From JAISFI01 sp031553775 (GTDB lineage Bacteria; Bacteroidota; Bacteroidia; Bacteroidales; Azobacteroidaceae), in the NCBI GenBank assembly GCA_031553775.1, contig JAVBLA010000012.1, forward strand, positions 62,001-126,000: a stretch of DNA of 64,000 nt. Reading direction: 5' to 3'. The notes under the pieces were generated by a model. It was not told where the DNA came from. It ran no database searches and was given only the letters and a program-made list of their open reading frames with translations. Both the position numbers and the translations under genes were made by a program. Below, piece after piece: positions 16,319 through 26,584 of this stretch; position 1 is the first letter of the stretch, and each line of letters opens with the position of its first letter.

Positions 16319-19095
16319 TGAATGCTCAAATGAAAAGGATTTTTGTTCTTTTATCCCTGTTAAGCATCTGTATTTCCTTTTGGGCCCAGTCGCCCAAAAG
16401 GGAAATGCGTGCAACCTGGCTTGCCACCGTATACCGCTTGGATTGGCCCAGTACAAGGATAAGTTCTACAGGAAATACACCGGAAATTAATACTCAAAAA
16501 AAGCAGATGATCAGAATTCTGGATTCTTTGGCTATTGCCAATATGAATGCTGTCTGTTTTCAGGTACGTTGCCGGGCGGATGCCATGTATAAATCAAGCT
16601 ATGAACCGTGGTCTGCTGACCTTGTTACCGTACGCGGGATGGAGCCAGGTTATGATCCGTTGGCATTTGTCATTGAAGAAGGCCATAAAAGAGGGATAGA
16701 AGTACATGCATGGGTCAATCCGTACCGCTATGAATCCCAGGCAGGGCAATGGAGCGGGATGGAAGGTGATTTCCGTGCCACGCATCCTGGGTGGATTCTT
16801 ACAGTAAACAACGCTGCGATTTTTGACCCGGGACTTCCGGATGTGAGGAATTATATTACCAATGTGATTAAGGAGATGGTCACGAATTATGATATCGATG
16901 GCGTTTTATTCGATGATTATTTTTACCTGCAAGGAATAAAAACAGAAGATGCAAACACTTTTGCTAATCACAATTCTCAAGGCCTTTCTTTGGGTGATTG
17001 GCGACGGGACAATGTAAACAAACTAATCAAGCAGGTTTACAATATGATCCAGGTTGAAAAACCTTATGTGCGTTTTGGAGTCTCTCCTGCCGGAATATGG
17101 GATGTTACGGCTCAAATAGCAAATTCTTATGGTTTGGAACTTCCTGAAAAAGTATCCGGAGGATATGCTTACAATGGCATTTATTGTGATCCGGTAGCAT
17201 GGCTGCAGCAAGGCTCCGTAGACTATATTTCACCACAGATTTATTGGGAAATAGATTCCAATTCCACGCACGATTACGCCCGTTTATCTCCTTGGTGGTC
17301 AAATACGGCCTTACACTTTGGGAAGCATTTTTATTCCAGCCATTCAATCGAGAACCTGAATGAATATTTGAAAAGCGGAACCTCCTCTGGAGATTTGTCC
17401 GGATTATCGAATATTGAAAGAGAGATTTACCGGCAGAATACCGAGCCTTCGCTCAGGGCATTCGGCCCATCGGAAGTAGGAGCACAAGTAGCCATTAACC
17501 GGGCATCGGATAAAAACGACGCTCCCGGTAGTATTTTATATTCTACGAAATACCTTTATACTGCCGACATATTTATGGATTACCTGAGGAAAAACGTATT
17601 CACCCATAGGGCCTTACTTCCGGCGATTCATTGGAAAGAGAGAACGGATCCCGGTAAGATTACGGGAATTGCTTTGAATGAAAGGACACTGAGTTGGAAT
17701 CTGCTTCCCGGAAATGTGCGTTATTCGGTATATGCTATTCCCCAATCGAAGGTCAATGAACCTGCGGTATTTAACTCTTCAGAATACTTATTGGGGATTT
17801 CCTATACCCCTTCGTTTGTAGTACCGAATCACATAAACATGGCGACTTCGACTTTTGCAGTAGCAGCATTAGACCGTTACGGAAATGAATATGCCCCGGT
17901 ATTGATGGGTATTGCTCCGGCCAATCCGTCGATTCCGGCACTTGTTTATCCGGGAAACGAGGCTGCGTTGCTACTCCCGTTTACCTTGAGTTGGGAACCC
18001 GTTGCACAGGCGATTTCTTATATCGTTGAAATTGCAACAGACGATCAATTTATGCTGAAAGTATGTTCCCGTGAAGTATATCTGCCGTCTTTTTCTACGA
18101 TAAACCTTCTGCCGTTGGCCAACGAGCAAACCTATTACTGGAGAGTAAAAGCTAAAACGATTGGAAATGAAGGTGTATTTTCATCTGTCAGGACTTTTAC
18201 TCCTCTTACGTTTTCTGTACGGACTCCCGGTAATTTGGCTGAAAATACGCCTTTAACACCACAGATTTCCTGGGTGGAGATGGGGCAGGGACTCACTTAT
18301 ACTTTGGAAATCGCAACTACTGTAGGATTTTATAAGAGTTCCATGGTGTATTCCGGAACACATACTACAACCTCTTGGGAGGTTCCCTCTACATTATTAG
18401 TAGGAATGACAACCTATTATACCCGTGTAAAGACAACAGTTTCCGGAACGGAAATAACAACTCCTGTGGCCAGCTTTACCACCCTGCCGCTTGTACCGGA
18501 TATCCCACTTATCCTGAGTCCTGTAAATAATTCCGATGTGATTGCGAGTCAATTGCTTATCACGTGGAAAGAGGATTATCGCGCTAAAAGTTTCTGGATA
18601 GATGTTTCCAAAATGGAAACTTTCCCTGGAAGGCAAACGGAAAAAAGAATATTAGGTCCTTACAATTACGAAACAATATTTACGGAAAGCGAATTGAGCT
18701 CGGGAACTTATTATATTCGGATACTTGCAGAATATAATACGAAATCGGAATCCGGGGCAATCGTTTCCACGGAAACAGCCTGGTCGAATGTGGTCAAGAT
18801 CAACTATACAGTCAATACCGGGCTGGATCGCATCAATAAGGAGAAAGAAACAGCTTATGTACGTTCCCTCTCTTCCGGGAATAAAGAATTGATACTAAAC
18901 CTGACAAAACCGGCAGTGGTATCGGCATCTTTATATTCCGTTTCGGGAATTAAACTATCAGATGTTTGCCACCAGGCCGAATTGCAGGCAGGAGAGCAGA
19001 AGTTTGATCTTACTTTAGGTAATCTGCCTAAAGGATTCTATTTGGTTGTATTAGAAATCGACGGAAGTAAACAAATCCTGAAATTTCCACTTTGA
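16318..19095 (+). CDS. Secreted GHL10 (DigH/DUF187-like) glycoside hydrolase 1 with T9SS sorting domain
   Basis: The protein has 925 residues; an alternative start at 16330 gives a cleaner signal peptide. The catalytic GHL10 barrel spans about 25-440, with REMRATWLATVYRLDWP, FQVRCRADAMYKSSYEPWS, EVHAWVNPYR and the acidic motif IDGVLFDDY (Asp199, Asp200). FnIII-like modules follow (about 450-820), and a T9SS type A sorting domain closes the protein (LYSVSGIKLSD to KGFYLVVLEIDGSKQILKFPL's core). E. coli DigH of this family cuts glycan strands stripped of stem peptides, which fits the two amidases encoded downstream. It should be exported and anchored at the cell surface. It closely resembles the enzyme at 31318, so the two are duplicates. 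Confidence 0.88.
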   Translation: MNAQMKRIFVLLSLLSICISFWAQSPKREMRATWLATVYRLDWPSTRISSTGNTPEINTQKKQMIRILDSLAIANMNAVCFQVRCRADAMYKSSYEPWSADLVTVRGMEPGYDPLAFVIEEGHKRGIEVHAWVNPYRYESQAGQWSGMEGDFRATHPGWILTVNNAAIFDPGLPDVRNYITNVIKEMVTNYDIDGVLFDDYFYLQGIKTEDANTFANHNSQGLSLGDWRRDNVNKLIKQVYNMIQVEKPYVRFGVSPAGIWDVTAQIANSYGLELPEKVSGGYAYNGIYCDPVAWLQQGSVDYISPQIYWEIDSNSTHDYARLSPWWSNTALHFGKHFYSSHSIENLNEYLKSGTSSGDLSGLSNIEREIYRQNTEPSLRAFGPSEVGAQVAINRASDKNDAPGSILYSTKYLYTADIFMDYLRKNVFTHRALLPAIHWKERTDPGKITGIALNERTLSWNLLPGNVRYSVYAIPQSKVNEPAVFNSSEYLLGISYTPSFVVPNHINMATSTFAVAALDRYGNEYAPVLMGIAPANPSIPALVYPGNEAALLLPFTLSWEPVAQAISYIVEIATDDQFMLKVCSREVYLPSFSTINLLPLANEQTYYWRVKAKTIGNEGVFSSVRTFTPLTFSVRTPGNLAENTPLTPQISWVEMGQGLTYTLEIATTVGFYKSSMVYSGTHTTTSWEVPSTLLVGMTTYYTRVKTTVSGTEITTPVASFTTLPLVPDIPLILSPVNNSDVIASQLLITWKEDYRAKSFWIDVSKMETFPGRQTEKRILGPYNYETIFTESELSSGTYYIRILAEYNTKSESGAIVSTETAWSNVVKINYTVNTGLDRINKEKETAYVRSLSSGNKELILNLTKPAVVSASLYSVSGIKLSDVCHQAELQAGEQKFDLTLGNLPKGFYLVVLEIDGSKQILKFPL

Positions 19096-19153
19096 TGAGA
19101 AATTTATGAGAGTTCAATATGAAATGTTTTTGTCAATTTAAAATTTTTAAATC

Positions 19154-20581
19154 ATGAAAAAATTATTACTTGGAGCAGTTGCTCTGGCAATAGGCGTAAT
19201 GTCTGTACAAGCGCAGGTAACTCCGGTAGCAGATCCGGCAGTTTATACACCCCTGGAAAATGGTTATGCATTGAAAAATCTTTGGATCAAGTCAGCTACT
19301 ACGGAAAACAATCCTACTGCTACTGAATTTGGGGCAGACTCTTATACCCGGGGTATGGCAGTCAAAGATGGAAAATTGTTATTCTGTCATCGTACGGTAT
19401 ATCCGGAAGGTTCTAATCCTGCCTACAAATCGAGTATCCGAATCTATGACGGAAAAACCGGATTATTGGAAAAAGTAGTCGATCTGGCAACAAATGTGTT
19501 CAGAAGAACAGATGATACGGAAGTTTCCCTTCCTTGTAACGATATACAGGTAGATGCCGCAGGAAATGTGCTGGTTTGTAATCTGGCCACATCTATCCAG
19601 ACTACCGGAAATTTCCAGGTATGGAATATTGATTTGGAAACCGGTAACGGCACTAAAGTATTGGATTGCCTTGTAACCGTTGAAGATGAGAAAATGGCTG
19701 TCCGTGTGGATGCATTCGGGGTGTATGGAGATATTACAACAGGGAAAGCATATTTAATGGCAGCTCTTTCTGGGGATGTTGATGGTGCCGGGAACCATGT
19801 TCTCCGTTGGGATTATGTTGACGGAGTGTTGCAAGCAGATGATTTCGGAGAAACTACTAATTGGGTACGGATACAAAAATATTATCCGAATTCAGCTCTT
19901 CAGTTCAATGGAACAGCTCCCCGTGTGTGCCCGATCGACGAAGACCTGTTTTATCTGGATGGTTTCAATGCATTCCCGATGATGTATAATAAGTCAGGAA
20001 CAGTAGTGGAGTCATTTGCCAGTGCTACAGATGTACAGCCGGTGAAGACCGGAAATAATGGAGTAGATGAATTCTCTATCAATGGAAAGAACTTTGTTAT
20101 TTTCATTTATGATAACAATGAAACAACTCCGGGACATACCTGGAATCTTTGCGAATTAGGCCCGGGAATGTCTTTCAATGGCATGACAAAATATTACAAT
20201 TTTCCTGCCGGAGGAATGGGAAAACTTTCCAATCAGTTTCGGACAGCCCTTCCCCGCATAGAAGTGGATGAAGCCGGAAAAATAGCTACGATATACCTGT
20301 TCGCTTGTAATAACGGTTATGCTGCTTATAAGTTCGGTTTGAAAGAAGATCTCGATAATTCTCCTATCGATATTGTAACTAAAGACGGATTGGTAATTAC
20401 CACTACTTCTGTTGGATTCACACTTTCTGAACTGGCCGATGTAGAGGTGTATAGCCCTTCCGGACAAAAAGTTGTTGCACAATCTCAAACCAATAAAGTC
20501 GATTTACCGAAAGGTTTGTTTATCATCAAAGCTGTCACTCCTCAGGGAAATGTAACTACAGCAAAGGTTGTAGTCAGATAA
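19154..20581 (+). CDS. Secreted beta-propeller-like protein with T9SS sorting domain
   Basis: This 475-residue protein has a signal peptide (cleavage after VQAQ). Residues 25-400 contain repeated strands such as MAVKDGKLLFCHR and SIRIYDGKTGLLEKVVDL, typical of a propeller, and residues 400-475 form a T9SS sorting domain (DVEVYSPSGQKV, LPKGLFIIKAV). There are no catalytic signatures. The N-terminal part resembles the first third of the protein at 34178 (MVMKDGKLYIM; both share an AAYKF segment). It is the last gene before a strong terminator. A role in binding or presenting substrate at the surface is an inference. Confidence 0.72.
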   Translation: MKKLLLGAVALAIGVMSVQAQVTPVADPAVYTPLENGYALKNLWIKSATTENNPTATEFGADSYTRGMAVKDGKLLFCHRTVYPEGSNPAYKSSIRIYDGKTGLLEKVVDLATNVFRRTDDTEVSLPCNDIQVDAAGNVLVCNLATSIQTTGNFQVWNIDLETGNGTKVLDCLVTVEDEKMAVRVDAFGVYGDITTGKAYLMAALSGDVDGAGNHVLRWDYVDGVLQADDFGETTNWVRIQKYYPNSALQFNGTAPRVCPIDEDLFYLDGFNAFPMMYNKSGTVVESFASATDVQPVKTGNNGVDEFSINGKNFVIFIYDNNETTPGHTWNLCELGPGMSFNGMTKYYNFPAGGMGKLSNQFRTALPRIEVDEAGKIATIYLFACNNGYAAYKFGLKEDLDNSPIDIVTKDGLVITTTSVGFTLSELADVEVYSPSGQKVVAQSQTNKVDLPKGLFIIKAVTPQGNVTTAKVVVR

Positions 20582-20615
20582 TTTGAAATTATAGTTCTAT
20601 GAATTAGGAAGTTAT

Positions 20616-20657
20616 CCGGGAAGTTTTTAAGAAAACAACTTCCCGGAAAGCTTTTTT
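20616..20657 (+). terminator. Rho-independent terminator of the SusCD-GHL10 operon
   Basis: A perfect 10-base stem, CCGGGAAGTT (20616-20625) with AACTTCCCGG (20637-20646), has an 11-base loop and is followed by a short A/G stretch and a T run (20652-20657). Confidence 0.8.
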
Positions 20658-20720
20658 ATTCCCTTCTTCTCTCGTTTTGACGATTTGTTATGCTGTTTTT
20701 TTCTTGCTGAAATCATTCTT

Positions 20721-23168
20721 ATGAAACGGGTTTTTACTTCAATTTCTCTCTTTTTTATTGTTATTCTGGCTTTTGCCGGAAACAATCAGTTGAACATAGA
20801 TGGTGTACTTTTTAACATCGACACCTTAGCTCAGGCCAAGGTAGGGCCAGGCACTTACTATACTGCATTGAAATATTATACATCGACGAAATCGTTGAGG
20901 ACTTTTGTACTGGCGATTGATGTGACAAATCCTTATATACGTTTTGAGTCGGTTCTTGCAAAAGACTCCCTTGTCGGAACAGAGAGAGTCTCTGCGATGG
21001 CCTCCAGAAAGAGCAAACCCGGCAATGTTTATTTTGCAGGAGTAAATGCCGATTTTTTTGCAACTACCGGAGGTGTTGGAACGCCGACACACGGATGTAT
21101 GACAGGAGGTCAGATCGGAAGAGCGCCAGCCGGATCTCCCGTTATTGCTTTTGCAGGAAATCAACCTGTGATTGCGGATATTTCGTTCGGACCGTCAACT
21201 TGTACCTTTGGTTCTGAGTCGTTCACTATTCAAAGTGTAAATGCAACCAGGGAAACCAACCAGTTGATTCTTTACAATACAATGAACGGGAATTATACCC
21301 ATACCAATGCTTATGGAACAGAAGTTTTGGTGCAACTTCAGGAGAGTAATGCCTGGGGTGTTAACCAAACTTTATCTGCAAAAGTTGTTTCTATAGAGTC
21401 CAAAAAAGGCAATATGAAAATATTACCGGATCATGCTGTTTTATCCGGTCATGGGACAGCCGAAACCTTTTTATCTCAATTGAAAATTAACGATGAAATA
21501 AAAATATCCTTGGGGGTCAATGTTCCCGGACTAACTCCAGCTCCTTCGATCCATGCAATGGTGGGAGGAGACCGGATGATTTTGAAAGACGGGATCGTGA
21601 CAAATAACGACTGGGCAGATTTACATCCCCGCACATGTGCCGGCTATTCACAAGATAAGAAGACAGTTTATTTTTGTGTAGTAGATGGCCGTACCGGTCT
21701 TTCTGCCGGTGTCAGGACAAAAGAACTGGCAGATATTATCAAAAGCGTGGGAGCATATGATGCCGTTAACCTGGATGGTGGCGGTTCCAGCGCCCTGTAT
21801 GTGGAGGCCTTGGGCATTGTGAACAATCCCAGTGACGGAACTGAAAGGGCGGTAGGTAATGCTATGTATGCATTGAATGTAGCTCCGGAAGATGCATTGA
21901 TCACGGAAATACGCCCTGAGCTGCCTTCCATCTCCTTGCCCCGTTATGGAGCCTATATTCCGGTTTTTTATGCATACAACCAGTATGGCACTTTAATAGA
22001 TACCGATCTGAAAGGGGCTCATCTTTCTTGCGATTCCTCTTTAGGAACGATTCATGATGGGAATATGTTTGTTGCATCAGGTACGCAAAGTGGATATTTG
22101 TATGCATCTTACAATGGAATGACTACATCCATCGCTATTTCTTTGAATACGGATGTAGTACCTTTTCTTCGCCTGGATTCCATAGTGGCAGATCAGAAAC
22201 ATCCATATCCCATAGAAGTCAATGCCTGGGTAGGCAATACAAGTATCAGTGTATTCCCGCAGGCTTTTACCTGGACAAGCGATAATCCTTCCATTTGTTC
22301 TGTTGAGAATGGTGTCGTAACAGGGATTTCCAATGGAACAACATCTGTGCATGGTCACTTGGAAAATATTACTTTAACTCAAAAAGTAAAGGTCGAAATT
22401 CCATCTTCTTCTTCTATTTCCATGAGTGGACTGACAGATTTTTCAAAATGGAAGATCTATGCGTCTTCCAATATGAAAAATCCCGAGTTAACTTCATTTA
22501 TCCTGCCTTTTGCTATCAGATATACGTATACATCAGGCAGAAGTCCATACATACAATTATATAACATTATGCCATTATATGGCATTCCGGATTCTATGAG
22601 AATTGTTTTCAATACACAAAACATCGGAATTCCATCGATTGAAATCACTATGAGGGCAAATCCGGCTAAGACTTATACCCCTCTGGTGTTCAATAAAATA
22701 GAATCTGGTACAGATTTCACATTGAATGTTCCCATGAGTATGTTGCTGGAAGATGTAGAAGACCGCGTATCGTATCCGATTCATTTTGAAGGAATTAGAT
22801 TTAATGTTGATGCAACCACTCAGGTTGCCAATCAAGTGTATGATATTTTGATTAAAGAGTTTGTACTACTGTATGGAGATGATCAGGTCAGTATTTTCAA
22901 TCCTAGTCTGATGAAAGGATTAAGAGTATACCCCAATCCGGTTACAAACGGAATTGCATCTATTGGTTTTCTGGCAGGTGTTCCACAGAATATCCGGATG
23001 GAATTATTTGATTTGTCCGGAAGGAAAATCCGGGAACAGTCAGCTTTTAGTTTTTCCGGCAGTGAAACTGTATTGGATTTGCAGGGAATTTCTTCCGGCA
23101 GTTATCTGGTACGAATTCATTTTGACGGGAAAGAAGAGATTGTGAAAATAATTGTCAACAATCAATAA
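20721..23168 (+). CDS. Secreted phosphodiester glycosidase (NAGPA/DUF2233) with T9SS sorting domain
   Basis: I start at the ATG at 20721 (815 residues), which opens a signal peptide; the in-frame TTG at 20685 is unlikely. The NAGPA/DUF2233 domain covers about 75-390, with GVNADFFATTGG near 107, HPRTCAGYS at 302 and the hallmark NLDGGGSSALY at 350. The family includes the human uncovering enzyme, which removes GlcNAc from a phosphodiester. Ig-like modules follow, and a T9SS sorting domain ends the protein (RVYPNPVTNG, LFDLSGRKI). In a peptidoglycan locus a phosphodiester glycosidase could clear phosphodiester-linked polymers such as wall teichoic acid linkages, but this is inference. It lies just after a terminator and 11 bases before the next gene, so it starts a new transcription unit or is read through. 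Confidence 0.85.
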   Translation: MKRVFTSISLFFIVILAFAGNNQLNIDGVLFNIDTLAQAKVGPGTYYTALKYYTSTKSLRTFVLAIDVTNPYIRFESVLAKDSLVGTERVSAMASRKSKPGNVYFAGVNADFFATTGGVGTPTHGCMTGGQIGRAPAGSPVIAFAGNQPVIADISFGPSTCTFGSESFTIQSVNATRETNQLILYNTMNGNYTHTNAYGTEVLVQLQESNAWGVNQTLSAKVVSIESKKGNMKILPDHAVLSGHGTAETFLSQLKINDEIKISLGVNVPGLTPAPSIHAMVGGDRMILKDGIVTNNDWADLHPRTCAGYSQDKKTVYFCVVDGRTGLSAGVRTKELADIIKSVGAYDAVNLDGGGSSALYVEALGIVNNPSDGTERAVGNAMYALNVAPEDALITEIRPELPSISLPRYGAYIPVFYAYNQYGTLIDTDLKGAHLSCDSSLGTIHDGNMFVASGTQSGYLYASYNGMTTSIAISLNTDVVPFLRLDSIVADQKHPYPIEVNAWVGNTSISVFPQAFTWTSDNPSICSVENGVVTGISNGTTSVHGHLENITLTQKVKVEIPSSSSISMSGLTDFSKWKIYASSNMKNPELTSFILPFAIRYTYTSGRSPYIQLYNIMPLYGIPDSMRIVFNTQNIGIPSIEITMRANPAKTYTPLVFNKIESGTDFTLNVPMSMLLEDVEDRVSYPIHFEGIRFNVDATTQVANQVYDILIKEFVLLYGDDQVSIFNPSLMKGLRVYPNPVTNGIASIGFLAGVPQNIRMELFDLSGRKIREQSAFSFSGSETVLDLQGISSGSYLVRIHFDGKEEIVKIIVNNQ

Positions 23169-23179
23169 AAACGAAAGAT

Positions 23180-24040
23180 ATGAAGATTAAAATTACAGTT
23201 ATTCTATGGTTTTGTGCCGTTATTGGGTCCGCCCAGGTAACGGTTAAGCAGGATGTTCCTGTCTCCGGTTTGAAAAAAGGGATGGATTTCCATCCCATAT
23301 TCAGTCCGGATGGAGATAAGTTGTTGGTTACTTCTGCGAATTATACGGGTTTAGATGTATATGATGTTGCTTCTCAGTCTGTAAAGCACATTACGGATGA
23401 TACAGGAGCAGGTTTTGGTGTTTCTTTTGATAAAAACGGGGAAAAGGTATATTTCCGGCAAACATTGATTCAAAATGGCCGCCAGTACAAAGTACTCAAG
23501 AGTTACAATGAAAAAGATTATTCGGTAACTAAATTATCGGAGCCTTTGAGAACACAGGAAGAACAGCATGTTCAACTGAGAACTTTAAGCAGTGATCCTG
23601 AAATCAGGGTTTGTACCGAAAAACTGAAATTGGTACTTTATAAAAACGGACAGCGTACGGAAATGGAACCTGTTGGCAACGTTCCCGGTTATGTCTGGGC
23701 ATCTCTTTCTCCTGATAAGAAAATGATTCTTTTTACCGCTGCAACCAAAGGAACATTTGTCTGCGATTTGTCGGGCAAGATTGTAGCTTCTTTAGGGAAG
23801 CTGAATGCTCCGGTATGGTATGATAACCGCTATGTGGTGGGAATGGACGATAAGGATAATGGAGAGAATGTAACTTCTTCCAGAATTGTTATCGCTTCTT
23901 TGGACGGGAAGGTTCGTCAGAATCTTACTCCTGAAAATAAAATAGCCATGTATCCTTCGGCCTCTGCTAAAACCCAACGGATTGCCTATTGTACCGGCAA
24001 TGGAGGAGTCTATATGATGGAAATAAGTATTAACCAATAA
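23180..24040 (+). CDS. PD40/TolB-like beta-propeller protein, copy 1
   Basis: This 286-residue exported protein has a signal peptide cleaved near residue 19 (GSAQ) and no lipobox or sorting domain, so it should stay in the periplasm. It contains PD40-type blades (HPIFSPDGDKLLVTSANYTG, SLSPDKKMILFTAATKGTF) and ends with MYPSASAKTQRIAYCTGNGG. Copy 2 at 26585 shares GTFVCD-SGK, the GMDD block and the MMEIS ending. Each copy is followed within 12-15 bases by an amidase gene, so the pairing was duplicated as a unit. It could assist or restrain the amidase during export, by analogy with other propeller partners; no direct evidence. Confidence 0.8.
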   Translation: MKIKITVILWFCAVIGSAQVTVKQDVPVSGLKKGMDFHPIFSPDGDKLLVTSANYTGLDVYDVASQSVKHITDDTGAGFGVSFDKNGEKVYFRQTLIQNGRQYKVLKSYNEKDYSVTKLSEPLRTQEEQHVQLRTLSSDPEIRVCTEKLKLVLYKNGQRTEMEPVGNVPGYVWASLSPDKKMILFTAATKGTFVCDLSGKIVASLGKLNAPVWYDNRYVVGMDDKDNGENVTSSRIVIASLDGKVRQNLTPENKIAMYPSASAKTQRIAYCTGNGGVYMMEISINQ

Positions 24041-24052
24041 AAGCTGATTATT

Positions 24053-26473
24053 ATGAAACGAATATATTTTACGCTTGTTTGTCTGCTTATTTCTGTTGTA
24101 ACTTTATGGGGACAAGATTTGTCGGGAACGGTTATTTATATCAATCCCGGTCATGGTGGTTATAATGCAGATGATAGAAATGTAGTCATTTATCCTTATG
24201 CACAAAACGATTCTTTAGGTTTTTGGGAATCGAAAAGTAATCTCCATAAAGGATTTTATCTGAGAGATTTGTTACAGGCCGCAGGAGCAACTACCTATAT
24301 GAGTCGTACCTTAAACAGAACAGAGGATGACTTGGATTTATCCTTAATTGTGAGGATGGCTAATGAATCGAATGCTGATTTTATGTTATCGATTCACAGT
24401 AACGCAGGGAACGGAGTAGCTAATTATGTTTTACAATTGTATGCCGGAAAAGATTTATCGGATACTCACATCTATCCGAGTCCTATTCCATGTTCCGACG
24501 AGAGCCGGGCTATTTGCAATATTATTGCTGCCAATCAATTTTCAAATAAGATTACTACCTGGTCTTCTTCATCATATCAGGTTGTCGGTGACAAAACTTA
24601 TGGCCGGTTGTATATGACGAACTGGTCTGATGGCTATGGCGTTTTACGGGAATTAGCCATTCCGGGGACCATTTCCGAAGGCTCCATGCATGATTATATC
24701 CCGGAAACCTACCGGTTGATGAATGCTGAATACAAATGGCTGGAAGCCTGGCATTTTCTGAAATCGTTTTCTGAGTATTTTAAAGGAGGAGCGATCCCTA
24801 CCGGAGTTATAGCAGGGACCATCCATGACAGCAGGAATCTGAATATGGGAAGCTATACCAAGTTTTCAGGAAAAGACCGCCTGCTCCCTTTGCATAAGGC
24901 TAAAGTAACGATCAACCCCGGAGGGAATACATATACCACAGATGATATGTATAACGGAGTGTATTTATTTAAAAGCTTATCTCCGGGAACTTACCAACTA
25001 ACGGCTGAAGCAGACGGTTATACCACTTATACCCAAACGCTGGAAGTGAAAGCCAACGAGGTTACCTATTATGATTTTATGTTGAATATGATCCGGAATA
25101 CACCTCCGGAAGTAATCACCTATTCCCCGAATTCCCCTTTAACGGTGCCGGTGGAATGCAGCAACCCTGTTATTTTCGAATTTAACTGGGATGTAGACAC
25201 AGAATCAGCGATCCAGGCTTTTTCCATAACTCCAGAAGTAGTAGGAGAAATTACTTTTGAAGATAGCCAGCACCGGATGATTTTTACCCCGAATAAGCCA
25301 TTAGAAATTTCAACAGTATATACGGTTAAGCTGGATAAAAGCCTGAAACATCCTGCAGACATGCACATGGCAGAAGATTTTGAGATGCAGTTCAAAACAA
25401 AAGACAGGAACAGGTTGCGGATGTTTGCGAATTATCCTAAATCCGGTGACCAGGTATATTATATTTCCCCGATTTTTGATTTCCGTTTTGATAATAAACT
25501 AAATGAAAATCATAGAGAATTGATTAATTCAATCAAGGTGTTTGATTCAAAAGGGCAAGAACTGGATAAAATATCCCGGTCGATAAAAAACAACCAGGTA
25601 GCATCTCCTTACGGTTCCCAGACATTTAATATGACTTACAATCTGGTTCCCGGAGAAACTTACCGGATAACTCTTTCACGGGATGTAATTGATATAGTAG
25701 GAATCGATATTGTAGAACCAATAGAATATACCTTCAAAGCAGTAGATGTTAAAGTTGCCGACAAGCCTTTGGCTGAAGGCTTTGAAACAGCAGGCTTATT
25801 TACTTATGATGCAGCGCAAAGTGCAAATGTTAAGTCGGCATCTTTTGCCCGCAATACTTCTGCCAAACTGTTCGGTACATCGTCCGGCAAGTTTAGCTAT
25901 TCTTTTACAGGAACTTCGGGTGGATCTGTATTCTATCCTGCGGCAAATCCTTCGGTAACCGTTACTTCAGAAAAAGTATTGGGAACACATATGTATGGCG
26001 ATCTGACCGGGAATGAAGTCTGGTTTGTGCTGAAAGCAGGAGATGAAGTGAAAAATGTTAAACTGACAGATCTTGATTTTATCGGTTGGGAATTTGCAGA
26101 AACAAAATTGTCTGCATTGACTGCAGGAAAAGATTACGCCCTTACAGAAATCAAAGTTGTGCAAGTGGATAAACCGCTGACGTCTTCCGGTGAATTTTCC
26201 ATGGATAACCTATTGCTGTACGATGATTTGCTGAATTCTATAGCTACTCAAAATATTACACAAATCAGGATATATCAATCGGCTGGAAAAATAATAGTCG
26301 ACACTGAACAGGAATCTGTAAAATCCTTGGAATTGTATGCTCTTACCGGTGCTCTGCTGAAACAGGCTTTCGAACCGGAAATCGATGTGGCATCTTTCCC
26401 GCAGGGGACGTATATTCTGAGCATGTCTTTAGGAGAGAAGAAGATTACGCGACCCATATTTATTACGAAATAA
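24053..26473 (+). CDS. Secreted N-acetylmuramoyl-L-alanine amidase (Amidase_3) 1 with T9SS sorting domain
   Basis: This 806-residue protein has a signal peptide to about 20 and an Amidase_3 domain at 22-260. Zinc ligands are visible as His34 in INPGHGG, Glu59 in FWESKSNL and His115 in LSIHSNAG; Glu209 in ISEGSMHDY matches the catalytic glutamate. A carboxypeptidase-regulatory-like module (about 265-345), two Ig/Big_5-like modules and a T9SS sorting domain follow (LELYALTGALLK to the terminal ITK). It should cut the bond between MurNAc and L-alanine, leaving denuded glycan for the GHL10 enzymes. Family members usually act in the periplasm on the cell's own wall; the sorting domain places this one outside, so foreign or shed peptidoglycan is the likely substrate. 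Confidence 0.9.
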   Translation: MKRIYFTLVCLLISVVTLWGQDLSGTVIYINPGHGGYNADDRNVVIYPYAQNDSLGFWESKSNLHKGFYLRDLLQAAGATTYMSRTLNRTEDDLDLSLIVRMANESNADFMLSIHSNAGNGVANYVLQLYAGKDLSDTHIYPSPIPCSDESRAICNIIAANQFSNKITTWSSSSYQVVGDKTYGRLYMTNWSDGYGVLRELAIPGTISEGSMHDYIPETYRLMNAEYKWLEAWHFLKSFSEYFKGGAIPTGVIAGTIHDSRNLNMGSYTKFSGKDRLLPLHKAKVTINPGGNTYTTDDMYNGVYLFKSLSPGTYQLTAEADGYTTYTQTLEVKANEVTYYDFMLNMIRNTPPEVITYSPNSPLTVPVECSNPVIFEFNWDVDTESAIQAFSITPEVVGEITFEDSQHRMIFTPNKPLEISTVYTVKLDKSLKHPADMHMAEDFEMQFKTKDRNRLRMFANYPKSGDQVYYISPIFDFRFDNKLNENHRELINSIKVFDSKGQELDKISRSIKNNQVASPYGSQTFNMTYNLVPGETYRITLSRDVIDIVGIDIVEPIEYTFKAVDVKVADKPLAEGFETAGLFTYDAAQSANVKSASFARNTSAKLFGTSSGKFSYSFTGTSGGSVFYPAANPSVTVTSEKVLGTHMYGDLTGNEVWFVLKAGDEVKNVKLTDLDFIGWEFAETKLSALTAGKDYALTEIKVVQVDKPLTSSGEFSMDNLLLYDDLLNSIATQNITQIRIYQSAGKIIVDTEQESVKSLELYALTGALLKQAFEPEIDVASFPQGTYILSMSLGEKKITRPIFITK

Positions 26474-26485
26474 TACCGGTGATGG

Positions 26486-26528
26486 GGAATGTGTCGAAAG
26501 ATGGGAAAATCGATTTTGACACATTTCC
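26486..26528 (+). terminator. Weak hairpin between amidase 1 and PD40 copy 2
   Basis: GGAATGTGTC (26486-26495) can pair with GACACATTTCC (26518-26528) with one bulged base. There is no strong T run after it, so attenuation or mRNA processing is as likely as termination. Confidence 0.35.
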
Positions 26529-26584
26529 TATTTGCCATTAAAATAAATGTATTAATAGGTTTAACCTTTATAATTCAAAAAGTC

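Noticed and set aside
26489..26584. Extended start for PD40 copy 2.
   Set aside because: The extension runs through a hairpin and has no ribosome binding site; the ATG at 26585 starts a normal signal peptide matching copy 1.
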